A stretch of DNA of 64,000 bases, taken from contig NC_012029.1 of assembly GCF_000022205.1 (NCBI RefSeq), forward strand, positions 2,232,001-2,296,000, read 5' to 3'. The DNA comes from Halorubrum lacusprofundi ATCC 49239 (GTDB lineage: Archaea; Halobacteriota; Halobacteria; Halobacteriales; Haloferacaceae). A model generated the notes under the pieces. It had not been told where the DNA came from, did no database searches, and was given only the letters and a program-made list of their open reading frames with translations. A program made the translations under genes and the position numbers. Positions 16,806-25,704 of the stretch are shown piece after piece; the first letter of the stretch is position 1; each line of letters starts with the position of its first letter.

Positions 16806-17918
16806 ATGAGTAGGACGACGGATCGGCGAGGCGGTCGCGACGACTCCTTGCGGGTAGTTGTCGTCGACGACTCGCCGTTCATGCGAGGGTTGATCTCCGA
16901 TCTCTTGACCGACGCGGGGGTCGCGGTCGTCGGCGAGGCGGGCGACGGCGCCGAGGCGCTGTCGGTGGTCGCCGAGACGCGTCCGGATGTTGTGACGATG
17001 GACGTCGAGATGCCGGGGATGGGCGGGCTCGAAGCCGTGGAACGGCTGATGGACGAGACGCCGACGCCCGTGCTGATGCTCTCGGCGCACACTGCCGAGG
17101 GCGCCGAGGTGACGTTTGAGGCGCTCGAACGCGGCGCGGTCGACTTCTTCTCGAAGCCCGGCGGCGAGGTGTCGACCGGGGTCTCCCGCGAGTCGGATCG
17201 GCTCGTCGAGGCCGTCCGGTCGGTCGCGGACGCCGACCTCGACGCGGCGACCCGCGACCGACGCGAGCGCGAGGCCGCCGACAGCGACCAGAATGCGACG
17301 ATCTCCAGAGTGTCGACCACCTCGACGCCGCCCGCGACCACTGAGATCGACGGCCCGCTGACGGTCGTGATCGGCGCATCGACCGGTGGACCGAACGCGG
17401 TCGAGCGCGTCATGTCGGCGCTGCCGATGGCCGACTGCCGGGTTGTCATCGTCCAGCATATGCCGGAGGCGTTTACCGCGCGGTTCGCCGACCGACTCGA
17501 CGAGGCCTCGGCGTACGACGTGCGCGAGGCGAGCGACGGCGCTCGGATCGGCTCCGGTGAGGCGCTCGTCGCCCGCGGCGGAAGCCACACCCGGATCGAC
17601 AGCTACCGGTCGGGCCGGCTCCGCGTCAAGCTCGACGAAGACGACTCGCAATCGGTCACGCCCGCCGCCGACGTGACGATGCGCTCTGCGGCCGCAGTCG
17701 TCGACGGCCCACTTGTGGGCGTCGTGTTGACCGGAATGGGTGCCGACGCCTCAGAAGGGATCCGAGCGATGGCCGACGCCGGCGCGCGGACGATCGCACA
17801 GAGCGAGGACACCTGCGTCATTTACGGGATGCCGAAGCGCGCGGTCGAGACGGGCGGCATCGGCGAGATACACGACCTCGACGACGTGGCCGGCGCGATC
17901 GTGGGGGGTGAGGCCTGA
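16806..17918 (+). CDS. cheB: Chemotaxis response regulator methylesterase CheB
   Basis: Protein of 370 aa with a receiver domain followed by a methylesterase/deamidase domain. The receiver has the acidic pair in VVVVDDSPFM, the phospho-acceptor Asp66 in TMDVEMPGMGG, and the conserved Lys in FFSKPGG. The catalytic domain has the Ser in IGASTGGPNAV, the His in VQHMPEAF, and the Asp in TGMGADASEG. It demethylates taxis transducers, opposing CheR encoded two genes downstream. The stop codon overlaps the cheA start by one base. First gene of the rightward taxis operon. Confidence 0.95.
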   Translation: MSRTTDRRGGRDDSLRVVVVDDSPFMRGLISDLLTDAGVAVVGEAGDGAEALSVVAETRPDVVTMDVEMPGMGGLEAVERLMDETPTPVLMLSAHTAEGAEVTFEALERGAVDFFSKPGGEVSTGVSRESDRLVEAVRSVADADLDAATRDRREREAADSDQNATISRVSTTSTPPATTEIDGPLTVVIGASTGGPNAVERVMSALPMADCRVVIVQHMPEAFTARFADRLDEASAYDVREASDGARIGSGEALVARGGSHTRIDSYRSGRLRVKLDEDDSQSVTPAADVTMRSAAAVVDGPLVGVVLTGMGADASEGIRAMADAGARTIAQSEDTCVIYGMPKRAVETGGIGEIHDLDDVAGAIVGGEA

Positions 17919-20143
17919 TGGACTCGCACCGCGCCGCGTTCGTCGCCGAGGCGGAAGACGGGATCACCGACCTGAACAACGCTCTCCTCGCCTTGGAGGC
18001 CGACCCCGAGGACGCCGAGGCGATGGACGACGTGTTCCGCGTCGCCCACACGCTGAAGGGCAACGCCGCGGCGATGGGCTACGAAGGCGTCTCCGACTTC
18101 GGACACGCCCTCGAAGACCTGCTCGACGCGGTCCGGCAGGGCGACCGCGAGGTGACGCCCGAGCTGATGGACCTGCTCTTCGAGGGGGTCGACACCGTCG
18201 AGGCGATGGTGTCGGAGATCGCCGACACGGGCGACGTGTCGACCGACCCCTCCGATCTGGAGGGCCGCCTCCGCGAGATGGAGGAACACGGGACCGTCGG
18301 CGGCGAGGACGGAGACGGCGACGCCGACTCCGGTACCGACGCCAGCGATGCCGACGATGCTGACGCAGACGGCGGCGACGAGGACGGTGGCGTCAACGAG
18401 GCCTCCGCCGATGAGGACCCCGAGAGCAGCGAGGACGACGCGGAGGATATCTCTGTCCCCGAACTCCCCGACGCGGCGGCCGCCCTCGACGACCCGGTCG
18501 TGTACGCAGACGTGACGATCGGCGAGGCCGCGATGGCGGGCGTCGACGCGGCGCTCGTGTTGCAGGCGCTCGACGGTCAGTTCGGCGAGTACGTCACGGT
18601 TCCCGGCCCCGAAGCGCTGGAAGACGGAGAGTACGACGAGCGGTTCGACGTCTTCGTCGCCGACGCCGACCCCGGGGTCGTCGCCGAGGGGCTTGGCGCG
18701 CTCACGCAGGTCGAGTCGATCGCGACGGGCCTCGTCGAAGATGGCGAAGATGGCGAAGATGTCGAACATGGCGAACATGGCGAAGATGGCGAAGATGGCG
18801 AAGATGGCGACGCAGTCGACGACGGCTCCGAAGCGGCTGTAGGTGTCGGCGGTGCCGACGACGCAGACGATGCGAACGAGAGCGCCAAAGACGACTCCTC
18901 GTCCAACTCCAAATCCGACTCTAACTCCGGTGACGAGATCAAGTCCATCCGGGTCGACGTCGATCAGGTCGACGAGCTGTACGGGCTCGTCGAGCAGCTG
19001 GTGACGAGCCGGATCAAGCTCCGGCGGGAACTGGAGGCGACCGACGCTCAGTCGGACACCTTAGACGAGCTCGATAAGCTCGCGTCCAGCCTGCAGGACA
19101 CGGCGATGGACATGCGCCTTATTCCGTTCTCGCAGGTGTCGGACTCGTTCCCGCGGCTCGTCCGCGACATCTCGCGAGACCTGGGCAAGCGGATCGACTT
19201 CGAGATCGAGGGTGACGACGTGGAACTCGACCGAACCATCCTCACGGAGATGCGCGACCCGCTCGTCCACGTCCTGCGGAACGCGGTCGACCACGGGATC
19301 GAGACCCCCGAGGAGCGCGAGGTCGCCGGGAAAGAGCCGACTGGACACGTCAGACTCACGGCCGAACGCGAGCGCGACCACGTCATCATCGAGGTGGCCG
19401 ACGACGGCGGGGGGCTCGATCCCGACCAGCTCCGCGAGAAGGCGGTCGACGAGGGCGTCAAGAGCCGCGAGGCGGTCGAGGCGATGGAGAACGAGGAGGT
19501 GTACGACCTCGTCTTCCACCCCGGCTTCTCCACCGCGGAGGAGGTGACCGACGTCTCCGGGCGCGGCGTTGGGATGGACGTGGTCCGGACGACCGCCCGC
19601 GACCTCGACGGCTCCGTCTCAGTCGAGAGTGAACCGGGCGAGGGAACAACGGTCCAGTTCCGGCTCCCGGTCACCGTCGCCATCGTGAAGGTGATGTTCG
19701 TCGACGTGGGCGGCACGGAGTACGGGATCCCGATCAAGTCGATCGCCGAGGTCGCCCGCGCGGACGATGTAGAAGAGGTCCACGGCGACGAGATCGTCCG
19801 CCACGAGGACGATCTCTACCCCGTGATCCGACTGAACGAGCGGCTCGCGAACGGCGGCGCTACGGCGGCCGGGCCGGGAGACGACGATCCCACAGACGGC
19901 GACGCCGCCGGAGGTGACGCCGCGGCCGCGACGACCGACGGCGGCGTGACCGACGAGGGGATGCTCGTGCGGATCCGGGAGGAGACGCGGCAGGTTGCGC
20001 TCCACTGCGACGCCGTGCTCGATCAGGAGGAAGTGGTCGTGAAACCGCTCGATGGGCCGTTGTCGGGAACACCGGGGCTCAGCGGCACGGCGGTCCTCGG
20101 CGATGGCGATGTCGTGGCCGTCCTCGACGTGGTGAGCCTATGA
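17918..20143 (+). CDS. cheA: Chemotaxis histidine kinase CheA
   Basis: Histidine kinase of 741 aa. Domains in order: Hpt domain with phospho-acceptor His44 (AHTLKGNAAA); a long acidic linker; a central region likely to bind the response regulators; dimerisation helices (ELYGLVEQLVTSRIKLRREL); HATPase with HVLRNAVDHGIE, EVADDGGGLDP and SGRGVGMDVV; and a CheW-like C-terminal domain. It autophosphorylates and passes phosphate to CheY and CheB. No cheY gene is in the window. The linker includes an in-frame 9-base tandem repeat coding Glu-Asp-Gly units. The ATG overlaps the cheB stop (TGATG). Confidence 0.95.
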   Translation: MDSHRAAFVAEAEDGITDLNNALLALEADPEDAEAMDDVFRVAHTLKGNAAAMGYEGVSDFGHALEDLLDAVRQGDREVTPELMDLLFEGVDTVEAMVSEIADTGDVSTDPSDLEGRLREMEEHGTVGGEDGDGDADSGTDASDADDADADGGDEDGGVNEASADEDPESSEDDAEDISVPELPDAAAALDDPVVYADVTIGEAAMAGVDAALVLQALDGQFGEYVTVPGPEALEDGEYDERFDVFVADADPGVVAEGLGALTQVESIATGLVEDGEDGEDVEHGEHGEDGEDGEDGDAVDDGSEAAVGVGGADDADDANESAKDDSSSNSKSDSNSGDEIKSIRVDVDQVDELYGLVEQLVTSRIKLRRELEATDAQSDTLDELDKLASSLQDTAMDMRLIPFSQVSDSFPRLVRDISRDLGKRIDFEIEGDDVELDRTILTEMRDPLVHVLRNAVDHGIETPEEREVAGKEPTGHVRLTAERERDHVIIEVADDGGGLDPDQLREKAVDEGVKSREAVEAMENEEVYDLVFHPGFSTAEEVTDVSGRGVGMDVVRTTARDLDGSVSVESEPGEGTTVQFRLPVTVAIVKVMFVDVGGTEYGIPIKSIAEVARADDVEEVHGDEIVRHEDDLYPVIRLNERLANGGATAAGPGDDDPTDGDAAGGDAAAATTDGGVTDEGMLVRIREETRQVALHCDAVLDQEEVVVKPLDGPLSGTPGLSGTAVLGDGDVVAVLDVVSL
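18737..18808 (+). repeat. 9-bp tandem repeat inside cheA
   Basis: Eight units of the type gaagatggc (with variants gaagatgtc and gaacatggc) in frame, coding (E-D/H-G/V)x8 in an acidic linker. Such a perfect short repeat can vary in length by replication slippage without breaking the frame. Confidence 0.9.
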
Positions 20144-20949
20144 GCGGCGAGAGCGAGACGCCCTTCGAGGGCGTCCTCAGGCAGATAAACGACACCGTGC
20201 CGTTCGAGCCCGGGTACTACAACGAGTCGTACCTTGACCGCCGGATCACCGCCCGGATGCGCCGGCGCGACACCGAGTCGCACACCGAGTACGAGCGGCT
20301 GCTCCGGGAGGACGACGGCGAGCGCGAGGCGCTGATGGACGCGCTCACGATCAACGTGACGGAGTTCTTCCGCAACCCGGAGATGTGGGACGCGCTCCGC
20401 GGCGTGCTCCGCGAGCGGACGAGCGAACAGCGCCGGGTCCGCGTCTGGTCGGCTCCCTCGGCGGACGGTCGGGAGCCGTACTCGGTCGCGATGTTGGCCT
20501 GCGACGACCCCGAGATCGACGAGTCACGCGTCGAGGTGCTCGGCTCCGATATCAGCGAGGAGGCGCTCGACAGCGCCCGCGAGGGCGTCTACCACACTAC
20601 CCGCACGACCGACATCGCCGAGGAGCTGGAGCCGCTCTCGGACCCTGACCGCTACGTCGAGCGCGACGAGGACGCGTTTCGGGTGCGCTCGGAAGTCCAG
20701 CGGCTCGTCGACTTCGAGGCGCACGACCTGATCCGCGATGGCGCCCGCGATCCCTTCGACGTGGTGTTGTGCCGCAACCTGCTGATCTACATCGACGTCG
20801 ACCACAAGGGGGCGCTGTTCGACACGCTCGAAGCGTCGCTCGCGGACGACGGTGTGCTCGTGCTCGGCATGACCGAGAGCGTCCCGCCGGACCGCTCGGA
20901 CAGGTACGAGCCGATCGACAAGCGCCGACGGGTGTTTCGGAGGGTCTGA
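20140..20949 (+). CDS. cheR: Chemotaxis protein methyltransferase CheR
   Basis: Protein of 269 aa that methylates glutamates on taxis transducers using SAM. It has the helical N-terminal domain (GYYNESYLDRRITARMRRR), the TINVTEFFRNPEMW motif, a SAM loop in haloarchaeal form (VWSAPSADGREPYSVAM), LGSDISEEAL, and DVVLCRNLLIYI. The ATG overlaps the cheA stop (ATGA) and its own stop overlaps the next start (TGATG), so expression is tightly coupled within the operon. Confidence 0.95.
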   Translation: MSGESETPFEGVLRQINDTVPFEPGYYNESYLDRRITARMRRRDTESHTEYERLLREDDGEREALMDALTINVTEFFRNPEMWDALRGVLRERTSEQRRVRVWSAPSADGREPYSVAMLACDDPEIDESRVEVLGSDISEEALDSAREGVYHTTRTTDIAEELEPLSDPDRYVERDEDAFRVRSEVQRLVDFEAHDLIRDGARDPFDVVLCRNLLIYIDVDHKGALFDTLEASLADDGVLVLGMTESVPPDRSDRYEPIDKRRRVFRRV

Positions 20950-22157
20950 TGTCGCTGTACCAGCACGCGCGAGATGGGAACGCCGAGCGGCTCAGAGACG
21001 CCATGGGCAGCGACAGCGCCGCGGTCCGGAAGCGTGCGGCCGAGTTCCTCGGCGAGGTCGCCGACCACGGCGACCAGCCGTCTATCGACGTACTCCTGCG
21101 CGCCGCGACCGGGGACGAGGACGCACAGGTCCGCGGGGGCGCTGTCGATGCGCTCGACGAGATCGGTGAGGCGGCGCTCGAACAGCTCCTCTCGGAGCTC
21201 ACCGGCACCAAAGGGTCCGAGGCGGAGTGGGTCACCGCCCGGAAGTTCGCCCGCGCGCTGCAGGCCGACCGCCCGGAGCTACGGATGGCCGCCGCCAACG
21301 CGCTCGGCCGACTCGACGACGGGAGCGGTCTCCAGCACCTCGTCGAGGCGCTCGACGACGAGGACGCCCGCGTCAGGCTCCGGGCGTGTCAGGCCTGCGG
21401 GACCTTCGCCGATCCGCGTGCAATCCCCGGGCTGACCGAGCGGCTCGACGACGAGCCGCGAGTCCGGCGGGCCGCCGCCAACGCCCTCGGAAACATCGGT
21501 ACCGATCGGGCGCTTTCTCCCCTCCTGGACCTGCTCGACGACGCCGACGAGTCACTCCGGCGCATCGCCGCCGGCGCGCTCGGGAAGGCGAACAACCCCG
21601 AGCCGGTCGAGCCGCTGGCGCGCGCGCTCGGCGACGAGAGCGCGGTAGTGCGCAACGCCGCGGTGTACTCGATCATCGAGCTGCTCTCGAACGTACCGAC
21701 TCAGCAGAGCCACGCGGTCCGCGATCGAGTCGTCTCCGAGCTGAAGCAGGCCGACGACGAGACGGTCGTCGAGCCGCTGGTAGAGATCCTCACAGACGGC
21801 CAACAGAGCCGCCAGCGACGGAACGCGGCGTGGATCCTCGGCCGCGTCGCAGAACGGGAGTCGACGGTCGCAGTCGAGGCGCTCGCGGACGCGCTCGCGG
21901 ACGACGACGCGCAGACCGCGCAGTTCGCGGCCACCAGCCTCAAGAGCCTCGGCGGGCCGATCGTCGAGGACCGCCTCCTCGACCGGCTCGGAACCGAACA
22001 CCCCGAGGACGCCCGGGCGAAGGCGGTGTTCGTGCTCGGTCAGGTGGGTGGACAGGAGACGCTCAACCGGCTCGAAGAGTTCACTGACGACGAGAGCCCT
22101 GCGGTCCGGAAGCGGGTGTTCTCGGCAGTCTCGAAGCTCCGGGCCGGGGGTCCGTAA
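20949..22157 (+). CDS. HEAT-repeat protein of the taxis operon
   Basis: Protein of 402 aa made almost entirely of HEAT/PBS-lyase-type helical repeats, for example VRKRAAEFLGEVADHGDQ, VRLRACQACGTFADPRA, and VRRAAANALGNIGTDRA. Such solenoids bind other proteins. In Halobacterium a HEAT-repeat protein next to the CheF genes was reported to interact with taxis and archaellum components; this protein has the same neighbourhood and is probably its counterpart. Start ATG shares a base with the cheR stop, and the cheF start follows its own stop directly. Confidence 0.85.
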   Translation: MSLYQHARDGNAERLRDAMGSDSAAVRKRAAEFLGEVADHGDQPSIDVLLRAATGDEDAQVRGGAVDALDEIGEAALEQLLSELTGTKGSEAEWVTARKFARALQADRPELRMAAANALGRLDDGSGLQHLVEALDDEDARVRLRACQACGTFADPRAIPGLTERLDDEPRVRRAAANALGNIGTDRALSPLLDLLDDADESLRRIAAGALGKANNPEPVEPLARALGDESAVVRNAAVYSIIELLSNVPTQQSHAVRDRVVSELKQADDETVVEPLVEILTDGQQSRQRRNAAWILGRVAERESTVAVEALADALADDDAQTAQFAATSLKSLGGPIVEDRLLDRLGTEHPEDARAKAVFVLGQVGGQETLNRLEEFTDDESPAVRKRVFSAVSKLRAGGP

Positions 22158-23030
22158 ATGTCCGACAGCGACGGCGAGTACAAGGTGACAGACACCCAGG
22201 GACGGTTCGCGGTCGCCGTCCGCGAGGGACGGAAGGTGAGCGACGTCTCGTGGACGCCGGGCCGGGTGCTCCTCTCGAACCGGCGGCTGATCCTCGCGGG
22301 CAACGACGGAAAGCGCACGATCCCCCTCTCGAAGCTTCGGGGGCTGGGGGGGCGCCACGACGCCAACCAGTCGGTCGCGCGGGTCTCCAACTACGTCAGC
22401 TTCGACCTCGGCGATCAGGTGCTGATCGTCGCTGCCTCGGATCACGAGGCGTTCGAGCGCGACGTGTACCGAGCGCTGCTCGACCAGCGAACGGTAACCG
22501 CGAAACACCCCGCGATCGAGGGCGGCGTCGTTCAGGAGACCGAGTGGGAGCAGGCGCGGGTGAAGATCGACGAGAACGGGCTCAACGCGGCCTTGGAGAG
22601 CGGCGCGTTCGTGAAGTTCGACCTCGACGACATCAGCGGACTCGACGCCGCGAAACGCACCGTCAACGGCGAGAAGAAGCCCGTGATAGAGGTGTCACAC
22701 ACCGACGACGAGGGGACGAGCATCGAGACCCACATCGCCGGCGACCCCAACCGGATGCGGTTCGTCGAGGCGTGGCTCCAGAAAGGCGAAGAGCGCAGTT
22801 CGACGAACGTTGACCTCTCCAGCCGTGACCGGGAGGTGTTGATGGCGCTGTACTCCGGCGTCTCACCGTTCGAGATCCCGTCGTTCCTCGGAATGGAGGT
22901 TGACGGAGTCGAGGAGACGTTCGAGCGACTGATCGATCTCGAAGTGGTCGAAGAGGTGCGGGTGCGTCGCGAGGTGGCGTTGAACTCTCGCGGCCGCAAC
23001 ATCGCCAGTGAGGCGATGAACGAGCAGTAG
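22158..23030 (+). CDS. cheF: Taxis protein CheF
   Basis: Protein of 290 aa of the archaea-specific CheF (DUF439) family, the adaptor that links phospho-CheY to the archaellum motor. Recognisable segments are SWTPGRVLLSNRRLILA, KRTIPLSKLRGLGGRHDA and a C-terminal winged-helix-like end (SRDREVLMALYSGVSPFEIP). It begins at the base after the HEAT gene stop, the last gene of the cheB-cheA-cheR-HEAT-cheF operon. No archaellin or arl genes are in the window. Confidence 0.92.
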   Translation: MSDSDGEYKVTDTQGRFAVAVREGRKVSDVSWTPGRVLLSNRRLILAGNDGKRTIPLSKLRGLGGRHDANQSVARVSNYVSFDLGDQVLIVAASDHEAFERDVYRALLDQRTVTAKHPAIEGGVVQETEWEQARVKIDENGLNAALESGAFVKFDLDDISGLDAAKRTVNGEKKPVIEVSHTDDEGTSIETHIAGDPNRMRFVEAWLQKGEERSSTNVDLSSRDREVLMALYSGVSPFEIPSFLGMEVDGVEETFERLIDLEVVEEVRVRREVALNSRGRNIASEAMNEQ

Positions 23031-23213
23031 ACGGTCCGATATCTCACTGGCGGGCCGAATGGCGAACAGCCGGCGCAGCCGCTTCCCCGCGGCGGTGCGC
23101 CGGGCTCCCGCCTCGGCCGCCACGGACGACGACTCAGTTCACGGGCGCGATGGCCGCGTCATCGGTGATAAGCGGTAGGTTCGTCGGGAAAGTTCCGTGC
23201 CGTCGTCGAACCA

Positions 23214-23221
23214 CTCTTAAG
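23214..23221 (+). promoter_or_regulatory. TATA-like box of the HAD phosphatase gene
   Basis: CTCTTAAG, centred about 27 nt before the ATG at 23245, consistent with leaderless transcription. Confidence 0.5.
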
Positions 23222-23244
23222 TCACAGCCCGACAGAGACGACCC

Positions 23245-23958
23245 ATGAGCTACGAGGCGGTGTTCTTCGACCTCGATAACACCCTGTACCCGTACGCCCC
23301 CTGCAACGAGGCGGGCAAGCAGGCCGCCCTCGCGGCGTTCCGCGAGCGCGGGTACGAGATGGACCGCGAGACGTTCGACGAGCTGTACGCGGCCGGGCGT
23401 CGGGAGGCGAAACGCGAGACCCGCGGCACCGCGGCCTCCCACGACCGGCACATCTACTTTAAGCGCGCACTCCGGGAGTACGCCGGCGAACGCGACGCCG
23501 CTGACGCGCTCGCGATCGGCGACGCGTACTGGGAGGGGTACGCGAGCCAGATGGAGCTGTGTGACGGAGTCGAGCGCGTCTTCGACGCGCTCACCGAGGC
23601 GGGGACAGATGTCGCAATCGTGACCAACCTCACTACCCGCGTCCAGCTACAGAAGCTCTCGCGGCTCGCGATCGACGACCGGATCGACCGGCTGGTCACC
23701 TCCGAGGAGGTCGGCCGCGAGAAGCCGAGCGCGATCCCCTTCACGACCGCGCTCGCGGCGTTCGATCGCCGACCGAGCGAGGCGCTCATGGTCGGCGACA
23801 ACGTCGACGCCGACGTGGCCGGCGCGAACGCGGTCGGGATGGACACGGCGCTGTTCGTCGCCGACGGCGACGCGCCCGCCGACGCGGAGCTCCCTGAGCA
23901 ACGGCGCCCAGACTACCGGCCGGACACGTTCGGCGACCTGACGGAGGTGGCGGCATGA
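23245..23958 (+). CDS. HAD-superfamily phosphatase, candidate RuBP phosphatase
   Basis: HAD hydrolase of 237 aa with all four motifs: [10 protein letters not shown] (nucleophile and acid Asp), IVTNLTT, Lys in [10 protein letters not shown], and [10 protein letters not shown]. Generic annotation would stop there. The next three genes encode a class II aldolase, ribose-1,5-bisphosphate isomerase and a PfkB kinase. That set matches the haloarchaeal non-carboxylating pentose bisphosphate pathway, where a HAD enzyme converts ribulose 1,5-bisphosphate to ribulose 1-phosphate. I infer that role from context. Its stop overlaps the aldolase start. Confidence 0.85.
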   Translation: MSYEAVFFDLDNTLYPYAPCNEAGKQAALAAFRERGYEMDRETFDELYAAGRREAKRETRGTAASHDRHIYFKRALREYAGERDAADALAIGDAYWEGYASQMELCDGVERVFDALTEAGTDVAIVTNLTTRVQLQKLSRLAIDDRIDRLVTSEEVGREKPSAIPFTTALAAFDRRPSEALMVGDNVDADVAGANAVGMDTALFVADGDAPADAELPEQRRPDYRPDTFGDLTEVAA

Positions 23959-24644
23959 GCCGAGAGGATCCCGATTTTGACGCCAACGCCAATCCCGACC
24001 TCCTGCGCGACGCCCGCGGGGCGGTCGTGGAGTACGCACCGGCGCTCGCGGACCTGACGCCCGGGCGGACCGGGAACCTGAGCGTCCGCGAGGGCGACGC
24101 GGTCGCGGTGACGCCGACTGGAGTCCCGTACGACTCCTTCGACGCGACCGACGTGCCGGTGGTCTCGCTGGAGGGCGAGCGCCTGGCGGGCCGGATGGCC
24201 CCGTCGAGCGAGGTGCCGATGCACACGGGCATTTATAAGCACGACCGACCGGGCGCGATCGTTCACACCCACTCGCCGTGGGCGACGACGATGGCGACGC
24301 TCCACCGGAAGCTCCCGCCCGTTCACTACATGATCGCGGCCGTGGGGCGGGAGGTTCCGCTGGCCGACTACGCGCCATACGGCACCGAAGAGCTGGCCGC
24401 GAACGTGGTGGCTGCGATGGCCGAGGCCGACTCCGACGCCGCGATCCTCGCAAACCACGGGCTCGTCGTCACCGGGCCGGACATCGAGACGGCGGTCGAG
24501 AACACCCACCACGTCGAGGACCTCTGCCGGCTCTACCTCCGGGCGTCGGCGGTCGGCGAGCCGCACGTGCTCTCCGACGAGCAGATGGCGACCGTCGAGG
24601 AGCGGTTCGAGAGCTACGGCCAGCAGCCGAACGACGACTCGTAG
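23955..24644 (+). CDS. Class II aldolase, candidate ribulose-1-phosphate aldolase
   Basis: Class II aldolase/adducin family protein of 229 aa. Zinc ligands are visible as HTHSPWA and the late [23 protein letters not shown] fits the phosphate-binding region and [13 protein letters not shown] carries the catalytic Glu-type segment. In the haloarchaeal pathway such an enzyme splits ribulose 1-phosphate into dihydroxyacetone phosphate and glycolaldehyde. The assignment to that substrate is from gene context. ATG overlaps the phosphatase stop (ATGA), so the pair is coupled. Confidence 0.87.
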   Translation: MSREDPDFDANANPDLLRDARGAVVEYAPALADLTPGRTGNLSVREGDAVAVTPTGVPYDSFDATDVPVVSLEGERLAGRMAPSSEVPMHTGIYKHDRPGAIVHTHSPWATTMATLHRKLPPVHYMIAAVGREVPLADYAPYGTEELAANVVAAMAEADSDAAILANHGLVVTGPDIETAVENTHHVEDLCRLYLRASAVGEPHVLSDEQMATVEERFESYGQQPNDDS

Positions 24645-24693
24645 CTGGGGACAAGGGGCGGACGCTGCCGGCCCGGTGTGCCGGTCACTTCCC

Positions 24694-24716
24694 GCCCGGT
24701 TTTATAAATACCGGGC
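24694..24716 (+). promoter_or_regulatory. TATA box enclosed in a 7-bp inverted repeat
   Basis: GCCCGGT, then the TATA sequence TTTATAAAT (24701-24709), then ACCGGGC. The TATA centre is 28 nt before the R15P isomerase ATG, so this is an internal promoter of the cluster. A protein binding the flanking arms would directly block TBP, so the site is a candidate operator. Confidence 0.7.
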
Positions 24717-24732
24717 CGGCTACTGGATCGGT

Positions 24733-25704
24733 ATGACCGACACAGAGCCGGCGGCCCCGGTCCGGGAGACCGCCGAATCGATCGCGACGATGGAGATCCG
24801 CGGCGCGGCGACCATCGCGTCCGCGGCCGCGGAGGCGCTCGCCGAGCAGGCCGAGGCGGCGGCCGCGTCCGGCGAGACCGCGAGCGACCCCGCCGCCTTC
24901 CGCGCGTCGATGCGCGCCGCGGGCCGATCTCTCCGCGAAACCCGACCGACCGCCGTGTCGCTGCCGAACGCGCTCCGCTACGTCCTCCAGCGAATGGAGG
25001 GGGAGACGGTCGACGAGCTGCGCCGCAGCGTCGTCGACGCGACCGAGGCGTTCGTCCGCCAGCTCGACCGCGCGCAGGACGACCTCGGACAGGTCGGCGC
25101 GAACCGCCTCGCCGACGGCGACACGGTGATGACCCACTGTCACTCGACGGACGCGCTCGCGTGCATCGAGGCGGCCGTCGAGCAGGGGAAGTCGATCTCG
25201 GCGGTCGTCAAGGAGACCCGTCCGCGCCAGCAGGGCCACATCACCGCCGAACAGCTCCGCGACGCCGGCGTCCCCGTTACCCTGATCGTCGACTCCGCGG
25301 CGCGACGGTACCTCGACGAGGTCGACCACGTCGTCGTCGGCGCCGACTCGATCGCCGCGGACGGCGGCGTGATCAACAAGATCGGCACGTCGGGACTCGC
25401 GGTCAACGCCCGCGAGCGAGGGGTCCCGATCATGACCGCCGCTCAGACGATCAAGCTCCACCCGGAGACGCTAACGGGCCACACCGTCGAGATCGAGATG
25501 CGCGACGAAAGCGAGGTGATCGGTTCCGAGGCCCGCGAGGAGATCGGCGAGATCGCAGTCGAGAATCCGGCGTTCGACGTGACGCCGCCGCGGTACATGG
25601 ATGCGATTGTCACCGAACACGGCCAGTTCCCGCCCGAGAGCATCGTGGCGCTGATGCGGGAGCTGTTCGGCGAGGGCGCCGCCGAGCCGTGGGCCGAACC
25701 ATGA
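24733..25704 (+). CDS. Ribose-1,5-bisphosphate isomerase
   Basis: eIF-2B-family sugar phosphate isomerase of 323 aa that converts ribose 1,5-bisphosphate to ribulose 1,5-bisphosphate. The catalytic Cys is C136 (MTHCHSTDA) and the catalytic Asp is D205 (VVGADSIAADGG); these match Cys133 and Asp202 known in the Thermococcus enzyme. The RGAATIASAAAEAL segment near the N-terminus is also conserved. No Rubisco gene is in the window, so the ribulose bisphosphate probably goes to the phosphatase and aldolase upstream. Start supported by the TATA box 28 nt upstream. Confidence 0.92.
   Translation: MTDTEPAAPVRETAESIATMEIRGAATIASAAAEALAEQAEAAAASGETASDPAAFRASMRAAGRSLRETRPTAVSLPNALRYVLQRMEGETVDELRRSVVDATEAFVRQLDRAQDDLGQVGANRLADGDTVMTHCHSTDALACIEAAVEQGKSISAVVKETRPRQQGHITAEQLRDAGVPVTLIVDSAARRYLDEVDHVVVGADSIAADGGVINKIGTSGLAVNARERGVPIMTAAQTIKLHPETLTGHTVEIEMRDESEVIGSEAREEIGEIAVENPAFDVTPPRYMDAIVTEHGQFPPESIVALMRELFGEGAAEPWAEP

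Noticed and set aside
18737-18808. Frameshift or assembly error at the cheA repeat
   Set aside because: All units are 9 bases and keep the frame through the rest of CheA, which has intact kinase motifs.
24733-25704. Naming the gene 'translation initiation factor eIF-2B'
   Set aside because: Cys136 and Asp205 match the R15P isomerase active site and the neighbours are pathway enzymes, so the metabolic role is preferred.
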